In this document: piece by piece, positions 22,032 through 34,000 of the stretch
Numbering within the stretch: position 1 is the first letter of the stretch
Layout of the letters: the number at the start of each line of letters is the position of its first letter
NCBI RefSeq assembly: GCF_022701175.1
Contig: NZ_CP078088.1
Coordinates: forward strand, 1,116,001 to 1,180,000
Length of the DNA stretch: 64,000 nt
From: Allobaculum sp. Allo2
GTDB taxonomy: Bacteria; Bacillota_I; Bacilli_A; Erysipelotrichales; Erysipelotrichaceae
Direction of reading: 5' to 3'
Notes under the pieces: generated by a model
What the model saw: only the letters and a program-made list of their open reading frames with translations
Databases searched by the model: none
What the model was told of the DNA's origin: nothing
Translations under genes and position numbers: made by a program

Positions 22032-22776
22032 TTATTTACGAATGTAAACGGGTTTGAATGTTTCCACGACTTTGGAAACGAGTTCGTCATCGGCCAGAAA
22101 GGCGCGCATTGGACCGGCTTTCTGAACGCTCAGAAAAGCCGAAGCAACGGGAATCGTCTTGTTAAGGTCGCCGGAATCGATATCCGCGACAACGCCCCAG
22201 CCTTCAGGCTGTCCTTCTTCCTGCGTACGTACCAGCCAGAGACGGGCGATATCTGGATCTAAAGCGGCTGTTTTGGCCAGAGAGAGAACGGCTGCCGGTT
22301 TTGCTTCATGGACATCTTCAAAGAAGGAAACGGCTACACCGGCTTCGATGGTACCGGCATGGGAGCTGACTCTGGCTTCCTGGAAGGAGCCAAGGAAGCT
22401 TTCCTTATCAAAGGTGATCGGCGTGCCTTCCGGATTGAAGAGCAGGAAGCCGATTTCCTTATGCGCACGCAGCAGCTTCAGCAGTCCCTGGAAGCTGATC
22501 TGAATCGCGTGACGGGAAAGTTTCTGTTTTCCCAGTTCGTCCTTGTCGGTGAACACCGGCACAATGCTGCCTTTGGAAGATTGAAAGTCGATGAGGTCGA
22601 GCGGGGCAGTGTCCAGAAAGTCCGGATTGCTGAGATCGGCAGGCTTCGGGGCCTCGGTCAGAATGATGTAATAGTTTGATTTGGGAAAGCCCTCGTAAAG
22701 GAGCTTCGCGTTTTTCGCTCTTGTCCTGAACAAAATTCGTAATCAGCTGTCCAAGAGGAAGTGTAGATAAAGCCAT
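22032..22776 (-). CDS. SseB-like protein (frame broken)
   Basis: About 247 residues. It resembles the SseB N-/C-terminal domain family: FLLFNPEGTPITFDKESFLGSF in the middle and a C-terminal domain with ARLWLVRTQEEGQPEGWGVVADID. The family's function is poorly defined (rhodanese-activity-enhancing SseB in E. coli), so no role is assigned. ATG 22776 lies after AAAGGTGATTTT. The frame changes at the T-run 22711-22715 (plus strand). Here the best fit is one extra base (KSENAKLLYEG), the opposite of most other breaks. Confidence 0.65.
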
Positions 22777-22888
22777 AAAATCACCTTTCTTAAGACCGGT
22801 TCCCACAAGAACGGTCAGATTTTCTTCATTTTGACATCAAAAACCGGACCTGTCATCTGTTCCATGAACACGAGGAGGAATTTGTCAA

Positions 22889-23617
22889 TTAAAGATAAAT
22901 CATAATGGCGCAAAGGTGAAGAATTGCTGCCGCAGCAATCATCAGATGCCAGACAAAATGGGCATACGGTTTCTTCCGGGCGTAGAAGAAGGCGCCGATG
23001 GTATAGAAAATGCCGCCACCCGCAATCAGAAGCACAAAGACGGGACCGCATTTCATCCAGACCAGTGGCAGAACGAAGATCGCCATCCATCCCATTAACA
23101 TGTAGAGCGTCATGGAAATCGCCGGATGGGAGTATTTGGAAATGCTTTTGAGAAGAATGCCTGCAATGGCCAGAATCCATTCCAGTGCGAGAATGGCGTA
23201 GCCGACTGGACCGCCAAGCAGAACCAGACAGATGGGCGTATACGTCCCCGCGATCGCTAACAAAATCGAGATGTGATCCAGTTTTCGAAAGACCATTTTC
23301 CAGGTCGTATCGTAGGGCATGATGTGATAGAGACAGCTTCCGCCAAACATGAAGATCATGCAGATCAGGTAAATGCCGATGCCGACCGTTCCCAGCCAGC
23401 CCGCTTTCTGCCAGGCGATGACGGAAAGAACGGGCATCGCAAACAGGAGAAGAAACATCATCACGCCATGGCTGACGGCGTTGCCGACTTCCTCGCCAAA
23501 GCTGAGATGAAACGTATCTTTCATCAGGCGGCGGCTCATTTTGGGTTTATGGTTTGGCTCTTCCGGCTGATCGGAAAGATTGGGATTGGGCAGAGAAGAA
23601 TGAAGAACAGATTCCAT
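22889..23617 (-). CDS. Hemolysin III / PAQR family membrane protein
   Basis: 242 residues with seven membrane segments. Conserved family features: NAVSHG, SCLYHIMP, LDHISILLAIAGTYTP and the C-terminal HFVWHLMIAAAAILH, which supplies the metal-binding histidines. Members are putative metal-dependent membrane hydrolases; the 'hemolysin' name is historical. CGAAAGGAGTTTCCGT precedes the ATG. Confidence 0.9.
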   Translation of the reverse strand: MESVLHSSLPNPNLSDQPEEPNHKPKMSRRLMKDTFHLSFGEEVGNAVSHGVMMFLLLFAMPVLSVIAWQKAGWLGTVGIGIYLICMIFMFGGSCLYHIMPYDTTWKMVFRKLDHISILLAIAGTYTPICLVLLGGPVGYAILALEWILAIAGILLKSISKYSHPAISMTLYMLMGWMAIFVLPLVWMKCGPVFVLLIAGGGIFYTIGAFFYARKKPYAHFVWHLMIAAAAILHLCAIMIYL

Positions 23618-24011
23618 ACGGAAACTCCTTTCGAAAAATGGAGAAGCGTGCAGGCCGGTGCAGCCGGGTTTGCAGAGGCTCTCTAACTAGTTTTTATTCT
23701 ACTGTAATCTAGATATTAAAACCAGATGTAAGACCTGTCCTTTGGAAAACGTCAGAAATACAGACTGGAAGGGGTGTCTTTGATCCCTTCTTCTGCCTGA
23801 AGCATGTACCTCTTGATTTGCGGCGTCTGGTTGCCCGCTTCCGGTCTTTCGTTCCATATATATGGATCATCATATGTGGATCATCGTTTCTCCAGCGGAT
23901 GTCTTCACGCTGGATAAGACGACAGGCAGTGCGTTTTTCGCATAGGCAAGGCAGATTTGAAAAGAGGGCCCACTAATGAGAAAATAGGCATTCAGGAAAA
24001 GGAGGGCGCCA
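23618..24011. other. Non-coding divergent region between hemolysin III and smc
   Basis: No gene or known RNA motif is recognised in these 394 nt. A ribosome site AAAAGGAGGGCGCC ends the region just before smc. Confidence 0.5.
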
Positions 24012-26952
24012 ATGTTCTTAAAACGGATTGAACTAAGCGGATACAAAAGCTTTGCCAATCGAAGCGTTCTGAACTTTGAAGAACCGCTGACCGGCATCGT
24101 CGGTCCAAACGGCTGCGGAAAGAGCAACATCACCGATGCCGTTCGCTTTGCGTTAGGCGAGCAGTCTGCTAAATCACTGCGTTCCGGATCCAGCCTGAAT
24201 GAAATGATTTTCGCGGGAAGCCAGAGCCGCAAGCCGGTCAACATTGCCCGGGTTACGCTCGTTTTCGACAACTCGCAGAAAATCTTTGATTCCCCTATGA
24301 AGAAATTGAGATCACCAGACAGATTCAGCGCGGATCCTCGGAAATTTTCAACTGGATCAACAAAACGCCCTGCCGTCTGAAGGATATTCAGGATCTGGTT
24401 ATGGATACCGGCCTGGGAAGAGATTCTCTTTCCATTATTTCGCAGGGCAACATTTCTTCTTTTGCGGATGCACGGCCGGAAGAACGCCGTCTGCTTTTTG
24501 AAGAAGCGGCCGGTGTAGCCAAATACAAAAAGCGCAAAAAGATTTCGCTGGCCAAGCTCGAAAACGTCAAAGCCAATCTGGAACGTGTACAGGATCAGGT
24601 TGATTCTTGCGCGTCTCAGATGAAGACGCTCGAACGTCAGGCTGAGAAAGCGGAACAGTATCTGGCCTGCAAGAAGGAACTTGCGGATATCGAGATTTCG
24701 CTTCTGGCGATGCAGATCGAAGAAAACAAGGAAAAGGAACTGGAACAGAAAGCTGCGCTTGAGCGCATGCAGACCCGTCAGAATGAACAGAACCGCATCA
24801 GTATGGAAGCGGATCAGCAGATGGAAGCACTGCAGGAGGAAATCCGGCATACCGACGCAAGACTCGTGAATCTGCAGAACGAGCTGGCCCGCGTCATGGA
24901 AGAGTCGGTTTCCTTAAACAAGCAGAAAGCCATTCTGGATGAGCGGCGCAAAATTTCGCTCTCTTCTGCGGACAAGCAGGCCAGAGCCCAGTCGCTTCTC
25001 GAACTGTTTTCAGAAGCCAAATACGAATACGAAGACCGCCGGCGAAGACTGGCGGCTATGAAACTCGATACGCAGACCCGGGAAAGTCACCAGCAGAAGG
25101 CATTAGGCGAAAGCCGTCGTCTGGTCGAAGAAAGCCGCCGCATCGAAAACGAGATTCATTCGCTTCAGAACCAGCTCGCCGGTGTCGAATCCCGTCTGGC
25201 TCATCCGCCTTATCGTAACCATGGCGTACAGGCCGTTATGCACAATGCCTCCCGCCTTTCCGGCATTTGCGGTCTCGTGCAGGATCTGCTCGAATGCGAC
25301 GACGAATACATGAACGCGATTTCTGTCGCGCTCGGTTCCGCAAACGAACAGATTGTTGTGGAAAGCGACAGCGATGCCCGTCGGGCCATCGGCTGGCTGA
25401 AACGCTCCGGCGCAGGCCGGGCGACGTTCCTGCCGCTTTCGGTATGCAAGGGAAGGTATCTGCAGGACTGGCAGCGCTCGATCGCCATTAAGCAGCACGG
25501 CATTCTTGGCGAAGCCAGCCGCTTCGTTCGATGCAAACCGCGCTATGAAGCGCTGCGCGACCGCCTGCTGGGCAATATTCTGATTGCCTCCAGTCTGGAA
25601 GAAGCCAACCAGGCCGCCCGGGCGCTGCGTCAGTCGGTTAAGATCGTTACGCTTGGCGGCGACGTCGTTCACGCGGGCGGTGCCATGACCGGCGGATCGC
25701 TTCGTCCAAACGTCAACCCGATTCCGGCTCTGAAAAAGGAAAAGGAACGTCTGCTCGATGAAATCGCAGCGCGCAGGGAAGCGCTTGGCGATTTGCAAAG
25801 AGAATTCGATCAGGCGCAGGCGCAGACGTCGCAGATGGGCAGTGAACTGCTTCAGATGAAAATCGAGCAGGAAAAGCTCGCCAGCATCGTGCAGGTCAAA
25901 AGGAAAAATACGAATCGCTCCAGAGACAGATCGCCCAGCTCAATCTCGATCCGGTTCTGGATGAAGAAACCGGCGCGGATGCGGCGACCGAACTTGTTGA
26001 ACGCATTTCGGCCCTTCACGCGAAGTCCGATGAGCTCAACGCGCAGATTCGCATGGACCAGGAAAGAAAACCGCTCTGCACGAACAGAGCGCCAGAGCCA
26101 GCGAAACGCTGCGAAACGCCAGACGCGAGCTGACGAGTCTGATGGAAAAACGTCGAAAGTGCAGTCCGAACTCGCCCGTATTCAGACCCGTCTTGAACAG
26201 GATCTGCTCCGTCTTGGTTCGGATTATTCGCTGACGTTTGAAGCCGCAAAAGCGAAAATGCAGCCGATCGAAGTCGTGTCGGCCAGAGCGCAGGTCAAGA
26301 AACTGCGCTCGCAGATCGTCGCGCTGGGCAGCGTGAACCTCGAAGCGCCCGAACAGCTCAAGGAAGTGCGGGAACGCTATGAGTTCCTTACATCGCAGAT
26401 GGAAGAGCTCATATCCGCCAGCGAACAGATTCTCGGCGCCGTCGATGAAATGGATCAGACCATGATCACCCAGTTCAAGGACATGTTCGACCGCATCAAC
26501 GGCTGTCTCGATGAAGTGTTCCAGTCCATGTTTGGCGGCGGCCGCTGCCGGCTCGTTCTCTGCGAACCGGATAACCTGTTAGAAAGCGGCGTCGATGTCG
26601 ATGTACAGCCCCTGGAAAATCCGTCAAGAATCTGCAGACGTTCTCCGGCGGGGAAAAGGCGCTGATTGCGATCTCGGTGCTGTTTGCTATATTAAAAGCT
26701 AGAACCGTACCTTTATGTATTTTTGACGAAGCGGAAGCGGCCCTTGACCAGGCCAATGTAGAACGCTTCGCTCGCTACCTCAAGCGCTTCAAGGACCAGT
26801 CGCAGTTCATTACCGTAACGCACCGTCCGGGAACGATGGAGCAGTGCGACACGCTCTTTGGCATTACCATGCAAAAAGACGGCGTCAGCCAGGTGCTCAA
26901 AGTTCAGCTCAAGGACGCAGCTGGAGCAGCAGGCGAACCAGCGCAGGCTTAA
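24012..26952 (+). CDS. smc: Chromosome segregation protein SMC, short-armed (frame broken five times)
   Basis: About 981 residues after restoring five missing bases. N-terminal Walker A GPNGCGKSN (about residue 32), coiled coil about 165-410, hinge about 413-563 (SGICGLVQDLL... to HAGGAMTGGS), coiled coil to about 770, then LGSVNLEAPEQ, signature FSGGEKALIAISVLFA and Walker B CIFDEAEAALDQANV. It condenses and segregates chromosomes with ScpA/B. Breaks: C-run 24292-24295, A-runs 25898-25901, 26067-26070, 26156-26158, C-run 26609-26612. The length is near that of mycoplasma P115 and about 200 short of B. subtilis SMC. Confidence 0.95.
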
Positions 26953-27048
26953 GCGCATTGGATATAGCAGCAAAGAACCAGAAATCACCAGAAAAAATCA
27001 CTGAAAAAAGTATGAACCGGAACTCTAGCCGGAGAAGGAGGGCTTGGC

Positions 27049-28006
27049 ATGGCCTTTTTGAAAAACTGAAATCCAAGTTTGTCCGTTCCAAAGACAAGGA
27101 CAAATACCTCAGCGGGCTTTCCAAAAGCCGGAAAAGCTTCGGCGACCGGATCCGCGCGCTGTCCAACAGCTTTCATGGCATCAACGATGAACTTCTCGAA
27201 GAGATCATGATCATCCTGCTCGAAAGCGACATGGGCATTCACACCGCACAGAAAATCGTGGACGAATTTGAAGCCCGTTCCAAGGAAATCAAAACTACGA
27301 TTCCATGGAAGACTACCTGATTCAGATTCTTTACGATTTCTACAACCCGGAAAAAGAAGAACCGTGGCACTTCAACGAAAACGGTCCGACCGTCATCCTG
27401 ATGGTTGGCGTCAACGGATCGGGAAAAACGACCACAACCGCAAAGCTGATCAACTTCTTCCAGGAAACCGGAAAGACGGTGGCTGCAGCAGCCGCCGATA
27501 CGTTCCGTGCCGGGGCAGTCGAACAGATTGAAATCTGGGCCGAACGGCTGAACGCCCCGTGCATCGCCGGCAAGGAAAAGCAGGATCCGGCCAGTGTTAT
27601 TGTAGACGGTTGCCGCTACGCAAAAGACAACCAGATCGATGTGCTGATCTGCGATACCGCCGGCCGCCTTCAGAACAAGACGAATCTGATGAAAGAGCTC
27701 GAAAAGATGAGCCGTGTTGCCGGACGCGAAATCGAAGGCGCCCCGCACGAAACGTGGCTCGTTCTCGATGCGACAACCGGACAGAACGGCATTTCGCAGG
27801 CGAAGGAATTCATGGAGGTCACCCCGGTAACGGGTATTATCCTGACCAAAATGGATGGTACCGCAAAAGGCGGCGTCGTTATGGCGATCCGCGATCAGCT
27901 CGGTCTGCCGGTCCGTTTCCTCGGACTGGGTGAAAAACCGGAAGATCTGCGCCCGTTCGATCTGTCTTCCTATCTGATCGGCATCACCAAAGGACTGGAA
28001 GACTAG
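27049..28006 (+). CDS. ftsY: Signal recognition particle receptor FtsY (frame broken twice)
   Basis: 319 residues. GTPase that docks SRP-ribosome complexes at the membrane. NG domain motifs: GVNGSGKTTTTAKL (G1), DTFRAGAVEQ, DTAGRLQNK, TKMDGTAKGG and GLGEKPEDLRPF. The acidic A domain is minimal. Start ATG 27049 follows GAGAAGGAGGGCTTGGC. The first break lies only 6 nt in (T-run 27055-27059; corrected protein begins MAFFEKLKSKF), the second at A-run 27291-27294. It lies in the common smc-ftsY-ylxM order. Confidence 0.95.
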
Positions 28007-28012
28007 TCGAAC

Positions 28013-28317
28013 ATGATTTCGCATCTTGAAGCCAACGATCTGTTTGATCTGTACAGCCTCCTGCTTTCGCCCAGACAGCAGGAAGTGCTTTCGCTTTATT
28101 TCCAGGAAGACTTTTCGCTTTCGGAAATCCGGGAAAATCTCGGCATTTCCAAAGCAGCGGTGTATGACGCCCTTCAAAAGGGGTAAGCGCCATGGAGCAG
28201 TACGAAGAAAAGCTCCATCTTCTGGCGTATCGAAAAATTATTAACGACTATATCGCGGACCATCCCGAAGCCAGAGTGCTCGAAGAAAAGCTCGAAGCGA
28301 TCGGCGCGTCCGATTAA
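28013..28317 (+). CDS. ylxM: YlxM family SRP-associated HTH protein (frame broken)
   Basis: 101 residues after correction. LSPRQQEVLSLYFQEDFSLSEIRENLGISKAAVYDALQK is a sigma-region-4-like helix-turn-helix, followed by YEEKLHLL and a C-terminal helix. In other Firmicutes this protein is encoded with ftsY/ffh and binds the SRP pathway. Break: G-run 28180-28183; one more G removes the internal stop (KGVSAMEQYEEK). It starts 6 nt after ftsY. ffh does not follow here. Confidence 0.85.
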
Positions 28318-28382
28318 AAATCCATCTATGCCTGCAGCCGGCTCCCGCCTGCGCGTCCAGACATGGATCCATTCAGAACTAC

Positions 28383-28413
28383 GGCAGAGGAAGAAAAGCC
28401 TCTGCCTTTTTTT
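28383..28413 (+). terminator. Terminator of the smc-ftsY-ylxM operon
   Basis: GGCAGAGG/CCTCTGCC with an 8-nt loop, then seven T. Confidence 0.9.
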
Positions 28414-28454
28414 CGAAATCCGTTTTGTTTCGGTTTTGAATTGTCTTTGCAAAA

Positions 28455-28541
28455 TTTGCGCTCGACGTACTGGAGGTCCGCGGTGCCGGTCCACCTGCTC
28501 GAGTGACCAGAAAAGCCAATCGCTTATACACAAGCGGTTTT
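28455..28541 (+). ncRNA. Candidate small structured RNA
   Basis: Between the ylxM terminator and the ackA leader lies a nested inverted repeat: CTCGA/TCGAG outside, AGGT/ACCT and CCG/CGG inside (about 28461-28504). It is followed by a second terminator-like hairpin CGCTT/AAGCG and TTTTT (28521-28541). No family was recognised, and no convincing promoter was found upstream. A terminator with no gene before it suggests a short transcript. Confidence 0.3.
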
Positions 28542-28696
28542 TCGATCGTTCGAAACCGCGCAGCAAGTCTCCCTTCGTTTTCCGTAATTGCGGTAAATAT
28601 TTCAATTTCTAGGACGGAAATCACAGGGATTCATCTGCGGATGAAAAAGGTTGTACACTGAAAGAAGCGAAACCTAGAGAAAAGGAGATTTTTAAA

Positions 28697-29889
28697 ATGG
28701 CAATTGTTATGTCAGTCAATGCCGGCAGCTCTTCCCTGAAATTCCAGGTTTATGAAATGCCGGAAGAAAAAGTTCTCGCCAAAGGACTTGTTGAACGTAT
28801 TGGTTTAAACGATGGAGTGTTCTCCATTACCGTGGACGGTCAGAAATACACCACCACCTGCGATATCCCGGATCACGAAGCTGCAGTACGCATGCTCGTT
28901 GACGCTCTGCTCGAGCACCACGTTGTAAATTCCCTCGATGATATCAAAGCCGTTGGCCATCGTATCGTACACGGCGGCGAATTCTACTCGGATTCCGTTG
29001 AAGCCAGCGCCGATGCGGTTGAAAAAGTCGAAGAGTGTATCCCCTTGCACCGCTGCACAACCCGGCAGGTCTTGTAGGATACAAATCCTTCTCCAAACTG
29101 CTCCCCGATGCCAGCCAGACTTTTGTTTTTGATACAGCCTTCCATCAGACGATGCCGGCAGAAAACTTCATCTACCCGATTCCTTACGAATACTACGAAG
29201 AAGATAAAATCCGCCGCTACGGCTTCCACGGAACAAGCCACAAGTATCTGACGCAGCGCTATGCCGAAATCACTGGCAAGAAGCCGGAAGACGTTCAGAT
29301 CATCACCTGCCACCTCGGAAACGGCGGTTCCATCACCGCGGTTAAAGACGGCAAATCCTTCAAGACGTCCATGGGTCTGACTCCGCTGGCCGGTATCGAA
29401 ATGGGTACCCGTTCCGGGGACATCGATCCAGCCATCCCAGGCGTTCTGATGCAGCGTCATAACCTGACTGCACAGGAAGTCGACAATATCCTCAACAAGA
29501 AATCCGGTCTGCTTGGCGTATCCGGCGTATCTTCCGACAGCCGCGATATCGAAAACGCAGCCAAGGAAGGCAACGAACGCGCAAAACTCGCCAGCAAGAT
29601 TTTCGATGACCGCGTTATTGAAACCGTAGGCGGCTACTATGCCCTGATGGGCGGCGCAGATGCCATTCTGTTTGCGGGAGGCATTGGCGAAAACTCCATC
29701 ACAACCCGTGAAGCCATCATCGACGGTCTCGCTGCTCTGGGTGTAAAACTCGATCACGAAGCCAACAACTGCCGCGGCAAGGAAGTGAAAATTTCTGCAG
29801 ATGACTCTTCCATGGACGTGTATGTCATTCCGACAGATGAAGAAGTCATGATTGCCCGCGACGCCTACAAAAATCTTGCCGCTGAATAA
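28697..29889 (+). CDS. ackA: Acetate kinase (frame broken)
   Basis: 397 residues. It converts acetyl phosphate + ADP to acetate + ATP. N-terminal VNAGSSSLKFQ, HRIVHGG, FDTAFHQTMP, RRYGFHGTSHKY, CHLGNGGSITAV and C-terminal FAGGIGENS are all present. AAAGGAGATTTTTAAA precedes the ATG. The frame breaks at 29047, where one missing G restores CIPLAPLHNPAGL. pta is not adjacent. The start of the following DHH gene overlaps its end. Confidence 0.95.
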
Positions 29890-30802
29890 AGAAGTACAGC
29901 CTCTGTTTGACGCATTTGATCAGGCAGAGTCGATCGTCGTATTCCATCATTTTTTCCGGACCCCGACGCCCTGGGTACGCAGATGGGTATGGCTGAGTTT
30001 TTAAAAGCACGCTATCCAGACAAGACGATCCTCATGGCGGGGAGCCAGGAGGGCATGGATTCGATCAGCGATGCACAGATGGAACAGTCTTTAGCGCTTC
30101 TGTGCGATACCGCGACCGGCGAGCGTGTGGATGATCTTCGCTTTACCCGGGCAAAAAGATTGCCCGTATTGACCACCACATTCAGCTCGAAGACTACGGC
30201 GATCTTGATTACGTCGATGAAAAATCGGCGGCCGCTGCTCAGACCGCAGTCGATATTCTTAAAAGCATGGCGAAACGCTGACGCCTAAGGCTGCCCAGCA
30301 TTTCATGGAAGCTCTGATGTCCGATACCCAGCGCTTTACGTTGCCCAACGTCAGTCCGGCGACGTTTGAAGCCGCAGCGTGGCTGGTCGGCCAGGGCGCA
30401 AGCGTGCAGAAAGCGGCGCTGAATCTCTATTCCAAAACCGTTTCGCGCAGCGTCTATGAAGGCAAGGTGCTTTCGAAACTTTGCGTACTCGATCGTCTGG
30501 CGATTGCGGTGATGAGCCGGGAAGACTACCTGTCCATCGGACTGCCTTTTGAAGACGCCAAATCGGTGGTCAACATCATGGGCAATCTGGATGGCGTGGA
30601 AATCTGGGCGCTCTTTACTGAGGAATCTGACGGCGTGCATTATCGCGGTTCGCTGCGTTCGCGCTCGATCGCGGTCGACGCGCTGGCCAACGAATGGCAT
30701 GGCGGCGGTCATAAAAACGCCTGCGGCGTTAAGAATCTTACCGCTGCCGACGTGGAAACGATCACGCAGCAGCTGCGCAGACTTTCGCTTTCCAAAGACT
30801 AG
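29876..30802 (+). CDS. nrnA: DHH-family phosphoesterase, NrnA-like (frame broken three times)
   Basis: About 309 residues. Likely degrades short oligoribonucleotides and 3'-phosphoadenosine phosphate. HHFFPDPDALGTQ (DHH-family motif I), ARIDHHIQ and the C-terminal DHHA1 motif GGGHKNACG are visible. Breaks: T-run 29950-29955, A-run 30153-30157, GG 30269-30270. The start is uncertain: I propose TTG 29876, overlapping ackA by 14 nt, because no ATG precedes the conserved N-terminus in frame, and there is no good ribosome site. Terminator at 30877. Confidence 0.82.
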
Positions 30803-30876
30803 ATGCAATATGGGAATCGAACGATTCCAGAAACGGGATCAGGAGATTTCAAATACAAAATTCAAGCGATAAATTC

Positions 30877-30917
30877 GGCTGTCCGACCTGGGAAAACTCA
30901 GAGCGGACAGCCTTTTT
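30877..30917 (+). terminator. Terminator after nrnA
   Basis: GGCTGTCCG (30877-30885) pairs with CGGACAGCC (30904-30912), then TTTTT. Confidence 0.9.
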
Positions 30918-31014
30918 CACGCCGTTGTGTCGGCTTTCGACAGGCTTTTGCCAAGCACTCTGTCCGGCGTCCGTTCTGGCCAGCATATCCGTTCGGCAGG
31001 CGGGAATAGCCGCC

Positions 31015-31045
31015 TTTTTGTGGAGTTCTTGAGAAATGGTAAACT
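31015..31045 (+). promoter_or_regulatory. Putative dnaE promoter
   Basis: -10 TAAACT (31040-31045) lies 6 nt before the dnaE ATG. A weak -35 TTTGTG stands 17-19 nt upstream. No Shine-Dalgarno is visible, so the transcript may be leaderless. Confidence 0.4.
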
Positions 31046-31051
31046 AGGTCT

Positions 31052-34000
31052 ATGATTCATCTTCATACGCGATCACGCTATTCGCTGCTCGAGGCGGTTC
31101 TCGATATTGACGACATCATTCGCCTCGCCAAGGAAAATCATCAGACGGCTGTGGCCCTGACCGATCATCGTTCGATGTTTGCGACGATGTCTTTGTGCAT
31201 GCCGCAAAAGAAGCCGGACTCAAGCCGATCATTGGACTGGAAGTCGAGACAAACTGGAAAAATCAGCCGATTTCCTTTTGCTGCTGGCCAAAAACGGACA
31301 GGGTCTGCATTCGCTTTATCTGCTTTCTACCCGACTGATGTCTGACTCGACGCCGCTTGAACTCGACGATATGAAGGCGTATGTCGACGGCTGTATTCTC
31401 ATGAACGCAGGCGGCGACGACGTGTTCGAAACGCTCGCTCATGAGCCAAATGAAGACCTTCTGGATGAACTGCTCGATACGCTCAAATCCTTTGTCCTGG
31501 ATCCGGACGATCTCTATATCGCAATGTCGATTCACGATTCACCGTATTTCCGTCAGAAAGATGAACAGCTCAAAAAGCGTGCCCAATTCAAAGAGATCCC
31601 GACCGTTGCGCTCAGCCGGATTGAATACGAAAAACCGGAAGATGAGCGCACCCTGCGCCTTCTGCAGGCGATCAATCAGCAGAAAGTGATCGACCATCCC
31701 GACATTCGGGTACGAAGCGGCCGCTACTGGCGAACAGAAGACGAAATGGAATCGCTCTACGACGCGGACGATCTCAAAGCCACGGAAACGATTGCCGCCC
31801 GAATTGAAGACTACCGTCTGCCCAAAGCAAGTCTGCCGCAGTTTGTCAACAAGGTAAATCTGAGCAGTGAAGACTACTTGCGCGAGCTGTGTCTGGCCGG
31901 TCTGAAAAAGCGGCTGCAGGGAAAAACGGTCAACGCGCAAGTGTATCGCGAGCGGCTTGATCATGAGCTGAATGTCATTTTGTCCATGGGGTTTGCGGAC
32001 TATTTTTTAATCGTATGGGACTTCATTCGCGAAGCGCGTTCCCGCAAAATTCTCGTCGGTCCCGGACGAGGCAGCGCGGCCGGATCGCTCGTTTCGTGGG
32101 TGCTGGGCATTTCGCACGTTGACCCGATTCAGTCCGGATTGCTCTTTGAACGTTTTCTCAATCCGGAGCGTATTTCCATGCCGGATATCGATACCGACTT
32201 TCCGGATAACCGCCGCGATGAAGTGATCGAATACGTACAGTCCGTCTATGGAAAAGGCCATGTCGCCCATATCGTGACTTTCTCCCGATTAAAAGCGCGT
32301 GCCGCTTTGCGCGACTGCGCGAAGGCATTAGGTCTTGGCGTACGGGAAGCGGACAAGCTGACGGCGATTGCGGCGACGATGCCAAACGAAACGCTGCCGT
32401 CGGTCTATGCACAAAGCCGCGCGTTTTCTTCGCTGGTAGAGAATTCGCCCTCGCTCAAAAAGCTGTATCACGCCGCCTGCGCCATTGAAGGCTTTCCAAG
32501 ACATACGTCCATTCATGCCGGCGGTATTGTGCTGGCGCGGGATGTGATTACCGAACAGGCACCGATGATGGACGACGGCAGCAGCGTCCCTGCCGTTCAG
32601 TTTTCGATGGAACATCTCGAAGAAATTGGTCTGATCAAATTCGACTTTCTGGCGCTGCGCAACTTAAGCATGATCGAAGAAATCCTGCAGGAAATTCAGC
32701 GCCAGAACGGTCCGGTGATCGAACCGCTCCATCTGCCTTTAAACGATCCGCAAGTGTATGCGCTGCTGCGCACCGGCGATACGCTGGGCGTCTTTCAGCT
32801 GGAAAGTTCTGGCATTCGTCAGCTCATTTTGCGCTTCAAGCCGGAACGCTTTGAAGATATTGCCGCCATTCTGGCGCTGTATCGACCGGGCCCGATGAAA
32901 AGCATCGATACGTATCTGAACGCCCGTTTCAACCCGCGGGCCAGACAGTCGATCCATCCGCTGATCGATCCGATTCTGGCCGAAACCGGCGGCATTTTCC
33001 TGTATCAGGAGCAGATTATGGAAGCCGCAAGAATTCTGGGCGGATTTACTCTGGCTCAGGCGGACATTTTGCGAAAGGCGATGTCCAAGAAAAACGCGAA
33101 ACGATGGAAGCCTGGAAAAGCCGCTTTGTAGAAGGGGCGCAGAAGCAGGGAATTGAAGCCGAACAGGCTGACAAAATATTTGAAATCATGGAACAGTTTG
33201 CGGACTACGGCTTCAACAAGTCGCATTCGTACGCGTACGGTCTGATCGTTTACCAGATGGCGTGGCTGAAAACCCATTACCCGCTGTCGTTTTATCAGGT
33301 CCTGCTCGATTACACGGGCAAGTCCGGTGCCAAACTCGCCAGCATTTTGGGCGAAGCCGCCCATCGGCACATTCGCGTTTTGCCAGTATCGCTCAACCGC
33401 TCCGGTACCCGTTATCAGATCGAAGGCAACGCGCTTCGGATTCCGCTTACCCAGGTCCGTACGTTTTCGAGACAGCAGGCTGAAAAGATTGAACAGGAGC
33501 GCCAGGAACATGGCCCCTTTACGGATCCGGTCATGTCGGTGCTGCGTCTTTCCGCACTGAAAATCAAGGACGAGCAGATCGTCAGCCTCGTTCGGACCGG
33601 TGCCTTTGATGAAATGGGCATCAACCGCGAGAGTCTGGAAGCCGCGCTGGAAGAAATTCTTCGTCTGGGCGATCTGGCCATGCTGGATCCCGAAGGCGGC
33701 GGGTGGCGTCTGGCCGGCGTTTCCGCGCCGATCGTCGCCAGACTTCCCGTCGATCCAGCCAGACGAATCGTTCACGAAAAGGACGTGCTCGGCTTTCTGA
33801 GCGGCCCGCATCCGGCGGAAGGCGTTCGCGCATCGGATCGATCCCTCGTATCGATTGCGGCTGCAGGCCGTCTCAAAGGTGGTACGAGCCTACGCATCTG
33901 CGCCATGATTTCCCGCATCCACCTGCATAAGACGAAGAAAGGCGATACAATGGCTTACGTTACGCTCGATGACGATACCGGACAGATGGAAGGCGCTGTC

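Noticed and set aside
28464-28500. T-box-like CGGCACCGCG on the minus strand
   Set aside because: It resembles the T-box core, but no aminoacyl-tRNA synthetase or amino-acid gene follows on that strand and no specifier stem was seen.
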